Notes: generated by a model not told the origin, from the sequence alone. A DNA stretch of 64,000 nt from Erwinia sp. HDF1-3R (GCF_039621855.1 NZ_CP155071.1:4650001-4714000); one strand, 5' to 3'; positions 43,434 to 54,096 are shown, numbered from the stretch's first letter. Translations and numbers: made by a program.

Positions 43434-43824
43434 AGAGCACTCCTCATTAAAATCACAATAGTGAACGGCCAGAGGGTTAGAACCTGAGTCTCAGGCTCAT
43501 AATGCTGGCGGCCAGTTGCCACGGAGATGCTCTCGTCGTATACATAAAGAGTACAGCGCGGGGGTACGCCAGGATCATAAGTATTAGATCAGATTTGGCG
43601 ATTTGCGTCGTAATTTGAGACTATTTTTCAACCTTGCTTTTAGCAAATGTTTCCATATCCGACCAACAGCCTTATACCGCGGCCCGCTGGCGGTTGAAGC
43701 GTAACGCTTAAGAGTAAGTTTAAGCCCTATCCCCGGCCTCCGAGTTGGACTATTCTTTAGGCGCGGCGTCTGCCGCCCTCATGCTTGCTTAAAACAGCCT
43801 TATTATTTACAGGAGTTACTTCCC
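43434..43824. other. Divergent intergenic region yiaG/yiaF
   Basis: About 390 bases. Contains the promoter regions of both genes and a small inverted repeat CTGAGTCTCAG (about 43493-43503). No cspA gene (present near here in E. coli) and no other gene were seen. Confidence 0.4.
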
Positions 43825-44541
43825 ATGACGACAGGAATCTCGCGTGCGTGGACGCGTCTGCTGGTGCCTTTCGCGGCACTGTTTCTGGTCTTGCAACTGA
43901 CCGGCTGCGGCGATAAAGAAGCCGATCAGCGCAAAGCATTTATCGATTTCCTGCAAAACACCGTCCAGCGCAGCGGCGAACATTTACCGGCGCTGAGCGC
44001 GGATCAAAAGCAGAAGTTTGGTCCTTACGTTAATGATTACGCTATTATTTACGGCTTTTCCCAGCAGGTTAATCATACGGTCGATTCCGGTATCAAGCCC
44101 GTCGTGGATGAGCTGTCGGCCATTCGTATGCCACAGGATTACCTGACCCGCCGTGATTCTCTGCGCCAGGCAAGCGGCTCGCTCGGCGTGCTGACGCAGC
44201 AGATTCAGGCGGCCAGAACGCAGGCGGATAGCGGTAAGGCTGGCCTGAAACAACCGTCCGATCTGAAAGCGGTTTACGATAACGTTTATAACAAAGTGGT
44301 GACGCAGCCCGTCAGCGTACTGATGCCGCTGCTGCCCGCCCTGCAAACGCTTAGCCAGAATGCGGTGCAGACCGGTGATTTCCTGCAACAGCAGGGTACT
44401 CAGGTGACCTTTAATGGCCCGGCCATTCAGTTTCCTACCCAGCAGCAGGCTACGCAGTACAACCAGATGATGACTAACCTGTCGGCCAATTCACAGGCGC
44501 TGGCCCAGGCGCAGAGCGCGTTACAGACTACCTTCCAGTAA
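43825..44541 (+). CDS. yiaF: DUF3053 lipoprotein YiaF
   Basis: 238 residues. Lipoprotein signal with LQLTGC and mature start CGDKEADQRKAFIDFLQ. The rest is helical and Gln/Ala-rich (for example LTQQIQAARTQADS), as in E. coli YiaF (DUF3053). A good ribosome site (ACAGGAG) precedes it. Function unknown; membrane-associated envelope protein. Confidence 0.9.
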   Translation: MTTGISRAWTRLLVPFAALFLVLQLTGCGDKEADQRKAFIDFLQNTVQRSGEHLPALSADQKQKFGPYVNDYAIIYGFSQQVNHTVDSGIKPVVDELSAIRMPQDYLTRRDSLRQASGSLGVLTQQIQAARTQADSGKAGLKQPSDLKAVYDNVYNKVVTQPVSVLMPLLPALQTLSQNAVQTGDFLQQQGTQVTFNGPAIQFPTQQQATQYNQMMTNLSANSQALAQAQSALQTTFQ

Positions 44542-44659
44542 CGCCCTGATACGGCAAGGATGCCGTTTTATCCCCCCTGCTCCGTTAGTAACTTATTTAC
44601 ATCCCCCTGCACCGCCCTTTAATTAACCCCCCTTTCGGCCTGCCAGGCAGAAAATAAAA

Positions 44660-44836
44660 TTTGAATGAGATCACAATTTCAAAACAAACAGCCAAATATA
44701 TAATGTGATGCTCATCACATTTATTCCCGATTAAGGTGAAAGATCCCGCCTGCGTATTTTATTTACAGCGTTTTATTGTGATCATTATCACTAAAATCCC
44801 CCCATACCCCACCCGAATCTAGTGATGTGGATCACA
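44660..44836 (+). promoter_or_regulatory. mtl control region with four CRP-like sites
   Basis: Four matches to TGTGA-N6-TCACA precede mtlA: TTTGA-N6-TCACA (44660-44675), TGTGATGCTCATCACA (44704-44719, near perfect), TTGTGATCATTATCACTAA (44776-44794) and GTGATGTGGATCACA (44822-44836). Several CRP sites are known in the E. coli mtl promoter, so strong catabolite control is expected. The MtlR site cannot be placed. Confidence 0.8.
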
Positions 44837-44984
44837 CTTTCTCTGCTCACTACGCAGGCAGAAAGTCACGTGATAGAGTCCGGCTGCATACAGTGATACC
44901 GACGGTGCCACCGCGACTTCCTCAACTAAAAAATCTCTCGCGCGCGCTTTTTTGTCAGCGCGGAACAATAAGGGGTGTGTTTTT

Positions 44985-46925
44985 ATGTCCTCATCAGATA
45001 TCAAGATCAAAGTACAAAACTTTGGTCGCTTTCTGAGCAACATGGTAATGCCGAATATTGGCGCGTTTATCGCCTGGGGTATTATCACCGCGCTGTTTAT
45101 TCCGACCGGCTGGCTGCCGAATGAAACCATGGCCAAACTGGTCGCACCGATGATCACCTATCTGCTGCCGTTGCTGATTGGATACACCGGGGGTCGACTG
45201 GTGGGCGGCGATCGCGGCGGCGTGGTCGGTGCAATCACCACCATGGGCGTGATTGTTGGTGCGGATATGCCGATGTTTCTCGGATCGATGATTGCCGGAC
45301 CGCTGGGCGGCTGGGCCATCAAAAGATTCGACCGTCTGGTCGACGGCAAAATCAAAAGCGGCTTCGAGATGCTGGTTAACAACTTCTCTGCCGGGATTAT
45401 CGGCATGCTGTTGGCTATCCTCGCGTTTCTGGCGATCGGTCCGCTGGTAGAGGGGCTATCACATATCCTCGCCGCGGGCGTAAACCTGATGGTGCAGAAC
45501 AATCTGCTGCCGCTGACTTCAATTTTTGTTGAACCGGCAAAAATTCTGTTCCTGAATAATGCCATCAACCACGGTATTTTCTCCCCGTTAGGGATTCAGC
45601 AGGCGAGTGCAGCCGGTAAGTCGATCTTCTTCCTGATCGAAGCTAACCCCGGTCCGGGCCTGGGCGTGCTGATGGCCTATATGTTCTTTGGCCGGGGCAA
45701 TGCCAAACAGTCTGCTGGCGGTGCGGCGATCATCCATTTCCTGGGCGGTATCCACGAAATCTACTTCCCCTATGTGCTGATGAACCCGCGGCTGATTCTG
45801 GCCGTTATCCTCGGCGGTATGACCGGCGTCTTTACCCTGACGCTGCTTAACGGCGGTCTGGTTTCCCCTGCCTCGCCTGGCTCAATCCTCGCCGTACTGG
45901 CGATGACGCCAAAAGGTGCCTACTTCGCTAATATCGCGGCGATTGTGGCCGCATTTGCCGTCTCTTTCGTGGTTTCCGCTATCTTACTGAAGACCAGCAA
46001 GGTGAAGGAAGAAGAGGATATCGACGCGGCCGCGCGTCGCGTTAGCGATATGAAAGCGCAGTCTAAAGGCCAGGTCGGGACGGCGTCTGCCGCCGCGAAT
46101 GGCGCTAACGGCCTGAACAGTGATTTGAGCCTGGTGCGCAAAATCATCGTTGCCTGCGATGCCGGAATGGGTTCCAGCGCAATGGGCGCGGGCGTTCTGC
46201 GTAAAAAGGTTAACGATGCCGGTCTGACGAATATTTCCGTGACCAATACCGCCATCAATAATCTGCCGGGCGATGTGGATCTGGTCATTACCCACCGCGA
46301 CCTCACCGAGCGCGCCCTGCGTCAGGCTCCTCATGCCCAGCACATTTCGCTGACTAACTTTCTCGACAGCGGACTCTATACCGACCTGACATCGCGTCTG
46401 GTGGAGGCGAATCGCAGCGCGGGCCATCGTGATAAAGTGAGTGCCGCCCTGAGTGATAGCTATGACGACAGCCAGGAGCATCTGTTCCGGCTGAGCGCCA
46501 GCAACGTTTTCCTCGGCAACCACGCCAGCAACAAAGAGCAGGCCATCCGCTTTGCCGGTGAACAGCTGGTGAAAGGGGGCTACGTTGAGCCAGAATATGT
46601 TGAAGCCATGCTCGACCGTGAAAAGCTCACGCCGACCTACCTGGGCGAATCCATCGCCGTGCCGCACGGCACCATTGAAGCCAAAGACCGCGTGCTGAAA
46701 ACCGGGGTGGTGTTCTGCCAGTATCCTGACGGCGTGCAGTTTGGCGAGGAGGAAGAGGATATTGCCCGGCTGGTTATTGGTATCGCCGCCCGCAATAATG
46801 AACACATTCAGGTGATCACCAGTCTGACGAATGCGCTGGATGATGAGAGCGTGATCGCTAAGCTGACCACCACCTCCAGCGTGCAGGAAGTGCTGGATCT
46901 GCTGTCAGGTAAAAAAACAGCGTAG
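44985..46925 (+). CDS. mtlA: PTS mannitol-specific EIICBA component MtlA
   Basis: 646 residues. Imports and phosphorylates mannitol to mannitol-1-phosphate. The IIC membrane domain (about 1-340) carries [13 protein letters not shown]; then IIB with phospho-Cys391 in [10 protein letters not shown] and IIA with phospho-His561 in VPHGTIEA. Their spacing (170) equals that of E. coli Cys384/His554. The start [13 protein letters not shown] is set by homology and the AAGGGG upstream. The hinge between IIC and IIB is slightly longer and Ala-rich. Confidence 0.98.
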   Translation: MSSSDIKIKVQNFGRFLSNMVMPNIGAFIAWGIITALFIPTGWLPNETMAKLVAPMITYLLPLLIGYTGGRLVGGDRGGVVGAITTMGVIVGADMPMFLGSMIAGPLGGWAIKRFDRLVDGKIKSGFEMLVNNFSAGIIGMLLAILAFLAIGPLVEGLSHILAAGVNLMVQNNLLPLTSIFVEPAKILFLNNAINHGIFSPLGIQQASAAGKSIFFLIEANPGPGLGVLMAYMFFGRGNAKQSAGGAAIIHFLGGIHEIYFPYVLMNPRLILAVILGGMTGVFTLTLLNGGLVSPASPGSILAVLAMTPKGAYFANIAAIVAAFAVSFVVSAILLKTSKVKEEEDIDAAARRVSDMKAQSKGQVGTASAAANGANGLNSDLSLVRKIIVACDAGMGSSAMGAGVLRKKVNDAGLTNISVTNTAINNLPGDVDLVITHRDLTERALRQAPHAQHISLTNFLDSGLYTDLTSRLVEANRSAGHRDKVSAALSDSYDDSQEHLFRLSASNVFLGNHASNKEQAIRFAGEQLVKGGYVEPEYVEAMLDREKLTPTYLGESIAVPHGTIEAKDRVLKTGVVFCQYPDGVQFGEEEEDIARLVIGIAARNNEHIQVITSLTNALDDESVIAKLTTTSSVQEVLDLLSGKKTA

Positions 46926-46954
46926 CGCATCAGGCTGACAGAATTGACCTCCCT

Positions 46955-46974
46955 GGGCCGGGCATGCCCGGCCC
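46955..46974. promoter_or_regulatory. Perfect 20-bp palindrome between mtlA and mtlD
   Basis: GGGCCGGGCATGCCCGGCCC is a self-complementary REP-like element. It should form a stable hairpin in the mtlADR message and lower expression of mtlD relative to mtlA or protect the upstream part. A second GC-rich repeat follows directly. Confidence 0.6.
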
Positions 46975-47026
46975 ATTTTCCGGGTCGGGTTTGTCCGGCC
47001 CTCGATCGTTAATACGGGAAAAAGTT

Positions 47027-48175
47027 ATGAAAGCATTACATTTTGGTGCCGGTAACATCGGCCGTGGGTTTATTGGTAAGTTACTGGCAGACGCCGGTAT
47101 TCAGCTGACCTTCGCTGACGTCAACCAGGTGGTACTGGACGCGCTCAATGCGCGCCACGAATACCCGGTTCGCGTCGTCGGCGAAGAAGCCCAGCTGGAG
47201 ATCGTGAAGGGTGTGAATGCGGTCAGCAGCGCAAGCGATGACATTATCCCTCTGATTGCGGAGGTGGATATCGTGACCACCGCAGTGGGCCCGCAGATCC
47301 TCGAACGTATCGCAGGCGGCATCGCCAAAGGGCTGATCGCGCGCAGCGACAGCGGCAATAGCCGTCCGTTAAATATCATTGCCTGTGAAAATATGGTGCG
47401 CGGCACCACCCAGCTTAAGGGGCACGTGCTCAAGGCGCTGCCGGAACAGTATCACGCCTGGCTCGATGCCAGCGTTGGCTTTGTCGATTCTGCCGTGGAC
47501 CGCATTGTGCCACCTTCCGAGGCGGGTACGGCTGACCCCCTTGAAGTCACCGTTGAGACATTCAGCGAGTGGATCGTCGATAAGACGCAGTTTAAAGGCC
47601 CCCTTCCGGCGATCCCCGGCATGGAGCTGACCGATAACCTGATGGCGTTTGTCGAGCGCAAGCTGTTTACGCTCAATACCGGACACGCTATTACCGCCTA
47701 TCTCGGCCAGCTGGCCGGACACCAGACCATCCGTGATGCCATTCTGGATGAGCACGTACGTAAGGTGGTTAAAGGGGCGATGGAGGAGAGCGGCGCGGTG
47801 CTGGTGCGGCGCTATGGCTTTGATGCTGATAAACATGCGGCCTACATTCAAAAAATTCTTGGCCGTTTTGAAAACCCCTGGCTTAAGGATGATGTCGAAC
47901 GCGTGGGACGTCAGCCGCTGCGCAAGCTGAGCGCAGGCGACCGCCTGATCAAACCCACGCTGGGTACGCTGGAATATGGCCTGCCGCACGATAACCTGGT
48001 GACGGGCATCGTCGCTGCAATGCATTATCGCAGCGACCAGGACCCCCAGGCGCTGGAGCTGACAACGATGCTGTCAACGCTGGGGGTGCAGGCTACTCTG
48101 GTGGAGATTTCCGGGCTTGATGCCGACAGCGAAGTGGTCACCGCCGTAGTTAAAGCCTGGAACGCTATGGCATAA
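47027..48175 (+). CDS. mtlD: Mannitol-1-phosphate 5-dehydrogenase MtlD
   Basis: 382 residues, E. coli length. Oxidises mannitol-1-phosphate to fructose-6-phosphate with NAD. Start [24 protein letters not shown] is the Rossmann motif; the catalytic K-x4-N-x2-H motif is at [11 protein letters not shown]. An open frame 21 codons upstream lies over the palindromic spacer and is not used. Confidence 0.98.
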   Translation: MKALHFGAGNIGRGFIGKLLADAGIQLTFADVNQVVLDALNARHEYPVRVVGEEAQLEIVKGVNAVSSASDDIIPLIAEVDIVTTAVGPQILERIAGGIAKGLIARSDSGNSRPLNIIACENMVRGTTQLKGHVLKALPEQYHAWLDASVGFVDSAVDRIVPPSEAGTADPLEVTVETFSEWIVDKTQFKGPLPAIPGMELTDNLMAFVERKLFTLNTGHAITAYLGQLAGHQTIRDAILDEHVRKVVKGAMEESGAVLVRRYGFDADKHAAYIQKILGRFENPWLKDDVERVGRQPLRKLSAGDRLIKPTLGTLEYGLPHDNLVTGIVAAMHYRSDQDPQALELTTMLSTLGVQATLVEISGLDADSEVVTAVVKAWNAMA

Positions 48176-48210
48176 TGCCCGCACTTCCGATTTCAACGGA
48201 TGAACGGACA

Positions 48211-48232
48211 GGGTACGGCAAACGCCGTACCC
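48211..48232. promoter_or_regulatory. Hairpin between mtlD and mtlR
   Basis: GGGTACGGC-AAAC-GCCGTACCC, a perfect 9-bp stem with a 4-base loop and no T-run. Likely limits mtlR expression or stabilises the mtlAD message. Confidence 0.55.
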
Positions 48233-48266
48233 GTTAAGGCGGCACCCCGCAGGGTCAGAGATTGAT

Positions 48267-48803
48267 ATGCAGGCTCTTATGGAAAAACCACAGGCTTTTG
48301 AGAATCGGGTGCTGGAACGCCTGAATGCAGGACGTTCGGTAAGAAGTTTTCTGATTGCAGCCGTTGAGCTGCTGGCCGAAGCCGTTAACCTGCTGGTGAT
48401 TCAGGTTTTCCGCAAGGATGATTATGCGGTGAAATATGCGGTCGAGCCTCTGCTGCTGGGCAACGGGCCGCTGGGTGAACTGTCGGTGCGCCTGAAGCTG
48501 ATTTATGGCCTTGGCGTAATCAACCGCAGCGAGTACGAAGATGCAGAACTGCTGATGGCGCTGCGCGAGGCGCTTAACGACGATGGCACCGATTACCGCT
48601 TTACCGATGATGAGCTGCTGGGACCCTTTGGCGAGCTGCACTGCGTGACCGCTTTACCCCCCCGCCCCGATTTTTCCATCGCCGATCCGGAGATGGTCGC
48701 CATGCTCCGGCAGCGCTACCAGCAGGTCGTCCGTTCCACCCTGGTCCTGTCGCTGACCGAACTGATTTCCCGCATCAGCCTCAAGCAGGCTTTCAAAAAG
48801 TAG
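48267..48803 (+). CDS. mtlR: Mannitol operon repressor MtlR
   Basis: 178 residues, matching E. coli MtlR from its internal MQATMEQTQAFE on; the first 17 residues of the E. coli protein have no counterpart in frame here. FENRVLERLNAGRSVRSFLIAAVELL and VFRKDDYAVKYAVEPLL are family hallmarks. MtlR represses mtl genes, in E. coli together with HPr. It has no classical helix-turn-helix. Confidence 0.96.
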   Translation: MQALMEKPQAFENRVLERLNAGRSVRSFLIAAVELLAEAVNLLVIQVFRKDDYAVKYAVEPLLLGNGPLGELSVRLKLIYGLGVINRSEYEDAELLMALREALNDDGTDYRFTDDELLGPFGELHCVTALPPRPDFSIADPEMVAMLRQRYQQVVRSTLVLSLTELISRISLKQAFKK

Positions 48804-48875
48804 CCGGCTGCTTTTCCCACTTCCTGCCGCTTTCGTGTATCCTTGCAGCAATGAATCACACTACGGTTAATGATA

Positions 48876-49238
48876 ATGAAAGAACACGTTCAGGAAGAGA
48901 TAAAGGTCCTCAGCGATAAGCTGGACGCCCTTACGCATAAAGAGCCACTGCTGCTGGAATCCGGTGATGCAGAGAAGCTTGGCGAGTTACAGGAAGCCAA
49001 AGACAAGCTGATTGCTGAGATTGAGCGCCTGCGTGAAGTGCGCGACGAGAACCTGAGCAAAGAAGCGCAGAAGCTGAAGCAGCTGCCGTTCAGCCGGGCG
49101 ATCACTAAAAAAGAGCAGGCCAATATGGGCGCGCTGAAGAAAAGCGTGCGCGGTATTGTCGTGGTACACCCCATGACCGCGCTGGGCCGCGAAATGGGCC
49201 TGAAGGAAATGACCGGCTTCGCTAAAACGGCTTTTTAA
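48876..49238 (+). CDS. yibL: YibL family ribosome-associated protein
   Basis: 120 residues from [19 protein letters not shown]; an ATG two codons earlier is also possible. A coiled coil (about 5-70) precedes the very conserved [36 protein letters not shown]. The E. coli homologue (DUF2810) also follows mtlR and co-fractionates with ribosomes. Function unknown. Confidence 0.92.
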   Translation: MKEHVQEEIKVLSDKLDALTHKEPLLLESGDAEKLGELQEAKDKLIAEIERLREVRDENLSKEAQKLKQLPFSRAITKKEQANMGALKKSVRGIVVVHPMTALGREMGLKEMTGFAKTAF

Positions 49239-49254
49239 TCCTTACCTCCCTGCT

Positions 49255-49281
49255 GCGGGTATAAGGCTCCCTTATCCCCGC
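49255..49281 (+). terminator. Hairpin after yibL
   Basis: GCGGG-T-ATAAGG-CTC-CCTTAT-C-CCCGC, an 11-bp stem with one mismatch. No T-run follows, so it is a structure-only or bidirectional end element. It marks the border between the conserved mtl block and AT-rich foreign-looking DNA. Confidence 0.5.
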
Positions 49282-49442
49282 ACGCCAACACAGTGTCACC
49301 CTGTGTAATCATTATCGCTGATTTTATCACCAGGATCGTCAGACGTTTTTTTAATGGTGTAAACATAAATGAGTCTTTTTTTATATTATTTTTCATAAAA
49401 AATAAATAGAGTTGAGGAGTTTATTTAAAGGATGAAAATAAA

Positions 49443-50107
49443 ATGTCTATTACAAACATTATAAAAGCTTACATATTCAGAAAAACAGATGCAGCTTATG
49501 AACTCGCACAAAAAGACGAAAAACACATCGACCTCGCTAAGAGGTTGCTCGAAAAAAAATAAAGAACATTGTTAACAGACCCAGAATGTTTGATGTGAAA
49601 AAATATGGTGAAAATATTGAAAAATTAGCGAAATTATCTGGAATAACCAGATTATCGAATGTATCTAACCACCCTGTTGGTTCAAATAAAGATAAATTAA
49701 ATATAAATCCGTTCGTCGCCTCTAATACCACTAAGGAAAAAACCGATGAACAGATGAAGATTGATGAATTTATGAATAGCGATGAATTTATATTCACAAT
49801 GCTCAAAATGACCATTGACCATTGTAATAAGATACTAGATGAAACAACCGAAAATGCTAAATCGGATATGCGTAGTATTGTTACCAACCTGAGTGCGTTT
49901 TCAATGACTGAAAGAAAGGAGATGGCTGAGGCTGCAACAGCACTTTCAAATAAAAAAATCACCAGCGAACGCTCTTTCATCACTTATGGTAACTCCGCCC
50001 TCCCCCCGCAGAATGAATCAGAAGAACGGAGAGTTCTGCAAGCCCATGTGAAAGAAGTAAAAGCATGGTGTGACTCCATGTTAGACCCTAAGACAGCTTC
50101 TAAATAA
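49443..50107 (+). pseudogene. AT-rich gene of unknown function, split by a frameshift at an A8 run
   Basis: A short frame (MSITNIIKAYIFRKTDAAYE..., 39 codons, good AAAGGATG ribosome site) ends at TAA right after a run of eight A (49552-49559). In the -1 frame translation continues without a stop through KNIVNRPRMFDVKKYGENIEKL to the end, giving about 222 residues. The second part alone would start at ATG 49586 (173 residues) without a good ribosome site. One more A would restore a single gene. It may be a pseudogene, a slippage-expressed gene, or a sequencing error. The protein is hydrophilic and Lys/Glu/Asn-rich with no membrane segment; I do not recognise it. Low GC compared with its neighbours suggests acquisition by transfer. 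Confidence 0.6.
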
Positions 50108-50195
50108 ACGGAGAGAACAATTATCATAAAATTAATGCCCTCTCCCGGGCAGAATATTTTGGGAAATGTTATTACCCGAATCGCACAAAAAACGC

Positions 50196-51266
50196 TTATT
50201 TCTTCGCGTACTTAGCCTGCAGCGTGGCAAACCACGGCGCGACAAAATCGGAAGACTCGCCCCAGCCCGGCAGGATTTTATTCAGGCTGGCGACGTTAAC
50301 CGCACCGGACTGGCTGGCAAGCTGCCCCTGGGAAATGGCTGCCGCCTTAAACTGCCAGCTGGCCGGGGTCTTTTCCCCCCCGATTTTGTTCGCCACAAGA
50401 CGCATATTGATAGCGCCAATAAGCTTGCTGTCTACCGCCACGGTCTGTTTCCACGGGCTGTTCTTCTGATGCATCAGCTGCAAATCCTGATTGGATACGT
50501 CGATGCTGTAGAGCTTGATCTCCGTGCGGCCATTCTCCTGCAGAGCCTTGTAGGCCCCCTGGGCAAAGGCATCCCAGGATCCCCAGATAGCATCGATCTT
50601 CCCTTTCGGGTATTTGGCCAGAATCGCCCCGATTTTATTGGCGGTGTCGCCCTGCACGTCAGAGGATACTGCGCCGATCGACTCCAGCTGGTGAATGCCC
50701 GGATTGGCCTTCAGCACTTTCTCATACACCACCTGACGGCGATCCATCGCCGGGAAGCCCGCGACCCACAGCTTGACGATATTCGCCTTACCGTTGGTGT
50801 CTTTGATCAGCTGATCGAGCGACAGCTGCGCAAGGGAAGCATCATCCTGCGCGGTGACGGTCACGCCCTCCACCGGCTGGTTAACCGGCGTATCGAACAC
50901 GGAGACTTTAATACCCGCATCGGCAATGCGCTTCACCAGCCCGGTCGAATAGGGGTCTTTGCCGTGCGAGAGGATAATGCCGTCATATTTCTGGCTGATC
51001 GCCTGATTAACGAAGTCCTGGAAACGCGCGTCGTCACCGTTGCTCAAAAAGGTGCTGACCTTAAAGCCCAGACTGCGGCCTTCCTGAATGGCACCGGCAA
51101 CAAACTGGGTGGTGTTGTCATCCGATCCCAGATTACGGATAACCGCAATGCGTACCGGGCCGGCGTGGTTGGCAATGGCGGCCGGAACGGCAGCGCCGGT
51201 CTCGGCAAAGGTCGGGGCGGTGGAGAGCAGGCTGATAGCAAGCAGTGCCAGTGGGAGCTTTTTCAT
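50196..51266 (-). CDS. CUT2-family sugar ABC transporter, periplasmic binding protein
   Basis: 356 residues. Signal peptide to TFAETG, then a Peripla_BP_4 (RbsB/XylF-like) fold: VRIAVIRNLGSDDNTTQFVAGAIQEG, DGIILSHGKDP, VFDTPVNQP and IDAIWGSWDAFAQGAYKALQ. It is last in an operon after ATPase and permease, whereas most relatives put it first. The sugar cannot be told from sequence; no kinase or isomerase gene adjoins. Confidence 0.85.
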   Translation of the reverse strand: MKKLPLALLAISLLSTAPTFAETGAAVPAAIANHAGPVRIAVIRNLGSDDNTTQFVAGAIQEGRSLGFKVSTFLSNGDDARFQDFVNQAISQKYDGIILSHGKDPYSTGLVKRIADAGIKVSVFDTPVNQPVEGVTVTAQDDASLAQLSLDQLIKDTNGKANIVKLWVAGFPAMDRRQVVYEKVLKANPGIHQLESIGAVSSDVQGDTANKIGAILAKYPKGKIDAIWGSWDAFAQGAYKALQENGRTEIKLYSIDVSNQDLQLMHQKNSPWKQTVAVDSKLIGAINMRLVANKIGGEKTPASWQFKAAAISQGQLASQSGAVNVASLNKILPGWGESSDFVAPWFATLQAKYAKK

Positions 51267-51362
51267 TATTATTACTATCCTCTTAGACAGTCAGGGCGTC
51301 AGAGACGCCGGATTCAGCACAGGTTCGGGCGCCCTTCGGCACCCGGGGACCATTAACGGTGA

Positions 51363-52358
51363 CTAACGCCGCTGGATATAGGTGATAGCCAGCGCGACGG
51401 CCAGTACCAGACCTTTGATAATATCCATGGCGTAATAGGGCACGGAGAGCATCACCAGCCCGTTTTGCAGCACGCCGAGGATCACCGCCCCCACCAGCGT
51501 GCCCAGCGCATTCGGCTTACCGGAACCCGCCAGCGAGAATCCAATCCAGGCGGCAGCGACTGCATCCATCAGATACCCACCACCGGCATTGACCTGCGAT
51601 GAGCCGATGCGCGACGCCAGCAGAATGCCGCCCAGCCCCGCCAGCAGTGAGGCAATCACGTAGGCCAGCACGCGATAACGATTCGTACGAATACCCGACA
51701 GGCGCGCCGCCTCCGGATTACCGCCAATGGCATACATCCGACGGCCATGTTTGGTCAGCGACAACCCAAGCTGGGCCACCAGGGTGACCACCAGCATAAT
51801 AATGACGATGGTCGGCACCTGGCCGAGCAGGGAGAAGTTGGCCGGGATGGTCCCTTCGGCCATATCACCACTCGGCATTACCATATTTTCCGTAATGGAG
51901 CCGCCGAAGCTCCAGGTCATCGCCACCCCCTGCACAATAAACAGGCTGGCCAGCGTGGCTAACATGTCGGGAATTTTCAGCACAACGATCAGAAAGGCGT
52001 TAAACAGCCCGACCAGGGTGCAGAGCAGCAGCGTAAGCGCTATTGCCTCGGTGCTGCCGTAGCCGTACCAGACGAACAGGGAGATAACGAGCGAGTTTGC
52101 CAGCGACGCGGTAGACCCCACGGAAAGGTCGAAGCCGCCGATGGTCAGCGAAACCGAGACGCCTACGGCGATCACCGTTACGATGGCGATCGAGCGCAAA
52201 ATATTAATGATGTTGGTCGGCTCCAGAAAACTGTCCGAGGCCAGGCCAAATGCGGCGATGAGCGCCACGCAGGTTAACAACATTCCCCACTTATAGAGAA
52301 ATTCAAACAGCTGGTGACGCACGGGCGTCCGCTTCAGGGAAAGTTCATTGCTGCTCAC
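51363..52358 (-). CDS. CUT2-family sugar ABC transporter permease
   Basis: 331 residues with 8-10 membrane helices of the RbsC/AraH type. The diagnostic GGFDLSVGSTASLAN and the EAA-like loop YAIGGNPEAARLSGIRTNRYR are clear. Overlaps the ATPase gene by 4 bases and is followed about 100 bases later by the binding protein. Confidence 0.9.
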   Translation of the reverse strand: MSSNELSLKRTPVRHQLFEFLYKWGMLLTCVALIAAFGLASDSFLEPTNIINILRSIAIVTVIAVGVSVSLTIGGFDLSVGSTASLANSLVISLFVWYGYGSTEAIALTLLLCTLVGLFNAFLIVVLKIPDMLATLASLFIVQGVAMTWSFGGSITENMVMPSGDMAEGTIPANFSLLGQVPTIVIIMLVVTLVAQLGLSLTKHGRRMYAIGGNPEAARLSGIRTNRYRVLAYVIASLLAGLGGILLASRIGSSQVNAGGGYLMDAVAAAWIGFSLAGSGKPNALGTLVGAVILGVLQNGLVMLSVPYYAMDIIKGLVLAVALAITYIQRR

Positions 52359-53860
52359 GCAGGCGTTCCTCCGGTGGAATAAAGTAAAAGTGTTTCTTCA
52401 TCAACGTCCTGGGCAGCCATTTCAGCCACAATGCGTCCGTCCCAGAGCACGCAAATCCTGTCGCACAGGCCAACCAGCTCGGAGAATTCACCCGACGCGT
52501 AGATGACCCCTTTCCCCTGCCGTGCCAGCCCGTCAATTAGCGTAAACAGGTCGGTTTTGGCTTTTATATCGACGCCCTTCGTCGGCTCATCGAGAATGAG
52601 GACGTCAGCGTTATTGCGCAGCCATTTGCCGATCGCGACCTTCTGCTGATTACCGCCCGACAGGCGCCTGAGCGTCTGCTGCGGCCCGGTGGTGCGCACC
52701 CCGAGCTTTTGAATAATCTCTTCTGCCCAGCGCCAGGCCTGACGGTGCCCGAACAGGCCCCAGCGGGAAAAGCTGTTATCGTCCGTAACGCTGAGGTTCA
52801 TCGCGACCGATTCGTCGATAAAAATGCCCTCTTTCCGCCGCTCCTCGGGGATCAGCGCCATCCTGTTTTTCACCGCCGCATGAGGCGAGGTGGGTTTCCA
52901 GGGCCTTCCGTGCAGTTCGCCCCGCGTAATCCGGCTGCGACTGACACCAAACAGCGCCTTGCACAGCTCGGTTTTCCCCGCGCCGGCCAGCCCGGCAATG
53001 CCCAGGATTTCGCCTTTGCGCAGCGTCAGCGAAATATCGCGCAAAAGGTGCTCATCGTGCAGCCCCTGCACCGCCATCAGCGTCTCCCTGCCGAAGGGTG
53101 GGCGACGGGACGGATAGATATCGTCCAGCTGATGGCCCAGCATCTTCTCAACGATCTGCTCGCCGCTAAGCTGCGCCATCGGGCCCGTTTCAACCAGCTG
53201 GCCGTCGCGCAGCACCGTCAGCCGATCGCAGATTTCCCGCAGCTCATGAATGCGGTGAGAGATAAAGACCACGCCGATCCCACTGCTTTGCAGGCGGCGT
53301 ACCACGGCGAACAGCCGCTCGCTCTCATGCTGATCCAGCGGCGCAGTGGGTTCGTCCAGAATCAGAAAGCGACAGTGATGGGAGAGCGCGCGGGCCAGCA
53401 AAATCTGCTGCTTTTCCGCCAGCGAACACTGATCGATGCGGCGACGCACGTCCAGTGAGACGTCCAGCTGTTGCAGCAGTGCCCTGGCCTGCTGGCGAAT
53501 CTCGCCCCAGTGATAAACCTGTCCACCTTCGGCCAGCCTGTCGAGCATGATGTTTTCTGCCACGCTCAGGGTCGGTACGAGGGCGACATCAACCTCCTGC
53601 TGCACCAGATGGATCCCCAGCTGTCGGGCATCGCGCGGTGTGCGGATGGATACCGGCTTACCATCAAGCAGGATCTCCCCGCTGTAATGATCGTACGCCC
53701 CGGATAATACGGCCATCAGCGTCGATTTCCCGGCACCGTTAGCGCCGGTCAGGGCATGAACCGAATGACCTTCAAGGCTGAAATCAACGCCGCTGAGTGC
53801 GGAAAAACCGCCAAAGGCAATGGCTACCTGACGCATTTCTAAGCGATTTACCCCGTTCAT
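52355..53860 (-). CDS. CUT2-family sugar ABC transporter ATPase (two ABC domains)
   Basis: 501 residues from the start MNGVNRLEMRQVAIAFGGF; a longer frame upstream has no ribosome site. Two ABC cassettes: first Walker A GANGAGKST, signature CSLAEKQQILLARAL (degenerate, as usual for RbsA types), Walker B LILDEPTAPLD. The second has Walker A GLAGAGKTELCKAL, signature LSGGNQQKVAIGKWL and Walker B LILDEPTKGVD. First gene of the operon, so the promoter should lie in the gap towards sodA. Confidence 0.92.
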   Translation of the reverse strand: MNGVNRLEMRQVAIAFGGFSALSGVDFSLEGHSVHALTGANGAGKSTLMAVLSGAYDHYSGEILLDGKPVSIRTPRDARQLGIHLVQQEVDVALVPTLSVAENIMLDRLAEGGQVYHWGEIRQQARALLQQLDVSLDVRRRIDQCSLAEKQQILLARALSHHCRFLILDEPTAPLDQHESERLFAVVRRLQSSGIGVVFISHRIHELREICDRLTVLRDGQLVETGPMAQLSGEQIVEKMLGHQLDDIYPSRRPPFGRETLMAVQGLHDEHLLRDISLTLRKGEILGIAGLAGAGKTELCKALFGVSRSRITRGELHGRPWKPTSPHAAVKNRMALIPEERRKEGIFIDESVAMNLSVTDDNSFSRWGLFGHRQAWRWAEEIIQKLGVRTTGPQQTLRRLSGGNQQKVAIGKWLRNNADVLILDEPTKGVDIKAKTDLFTLIDGLARQGKGVIYASGEFSELVGLCDRICVLWDGRIVAEMAAQDVDEETLLLYSTGGTPA

Positions 53861-54096
53861 AAGCGAAATTCTCTGGCGAATACAAAAACGTCTGGCCGCA
53901 TTTTTTAATGGTTTGTCACGGCTGACAACGAACGAAAGCGCATAAGCTAACACAAAATGATATTAGCCATCCAGACATCTGGACACTTAAGCGGTTAACG
54001 CCGGATTGCGGGGGATAATCAGCATAAACGGGGGGAAGAAGCCGATCGGGCAGGATTACACGCGATTTTACGCAGATGATGGCCGGAGACAGACGT

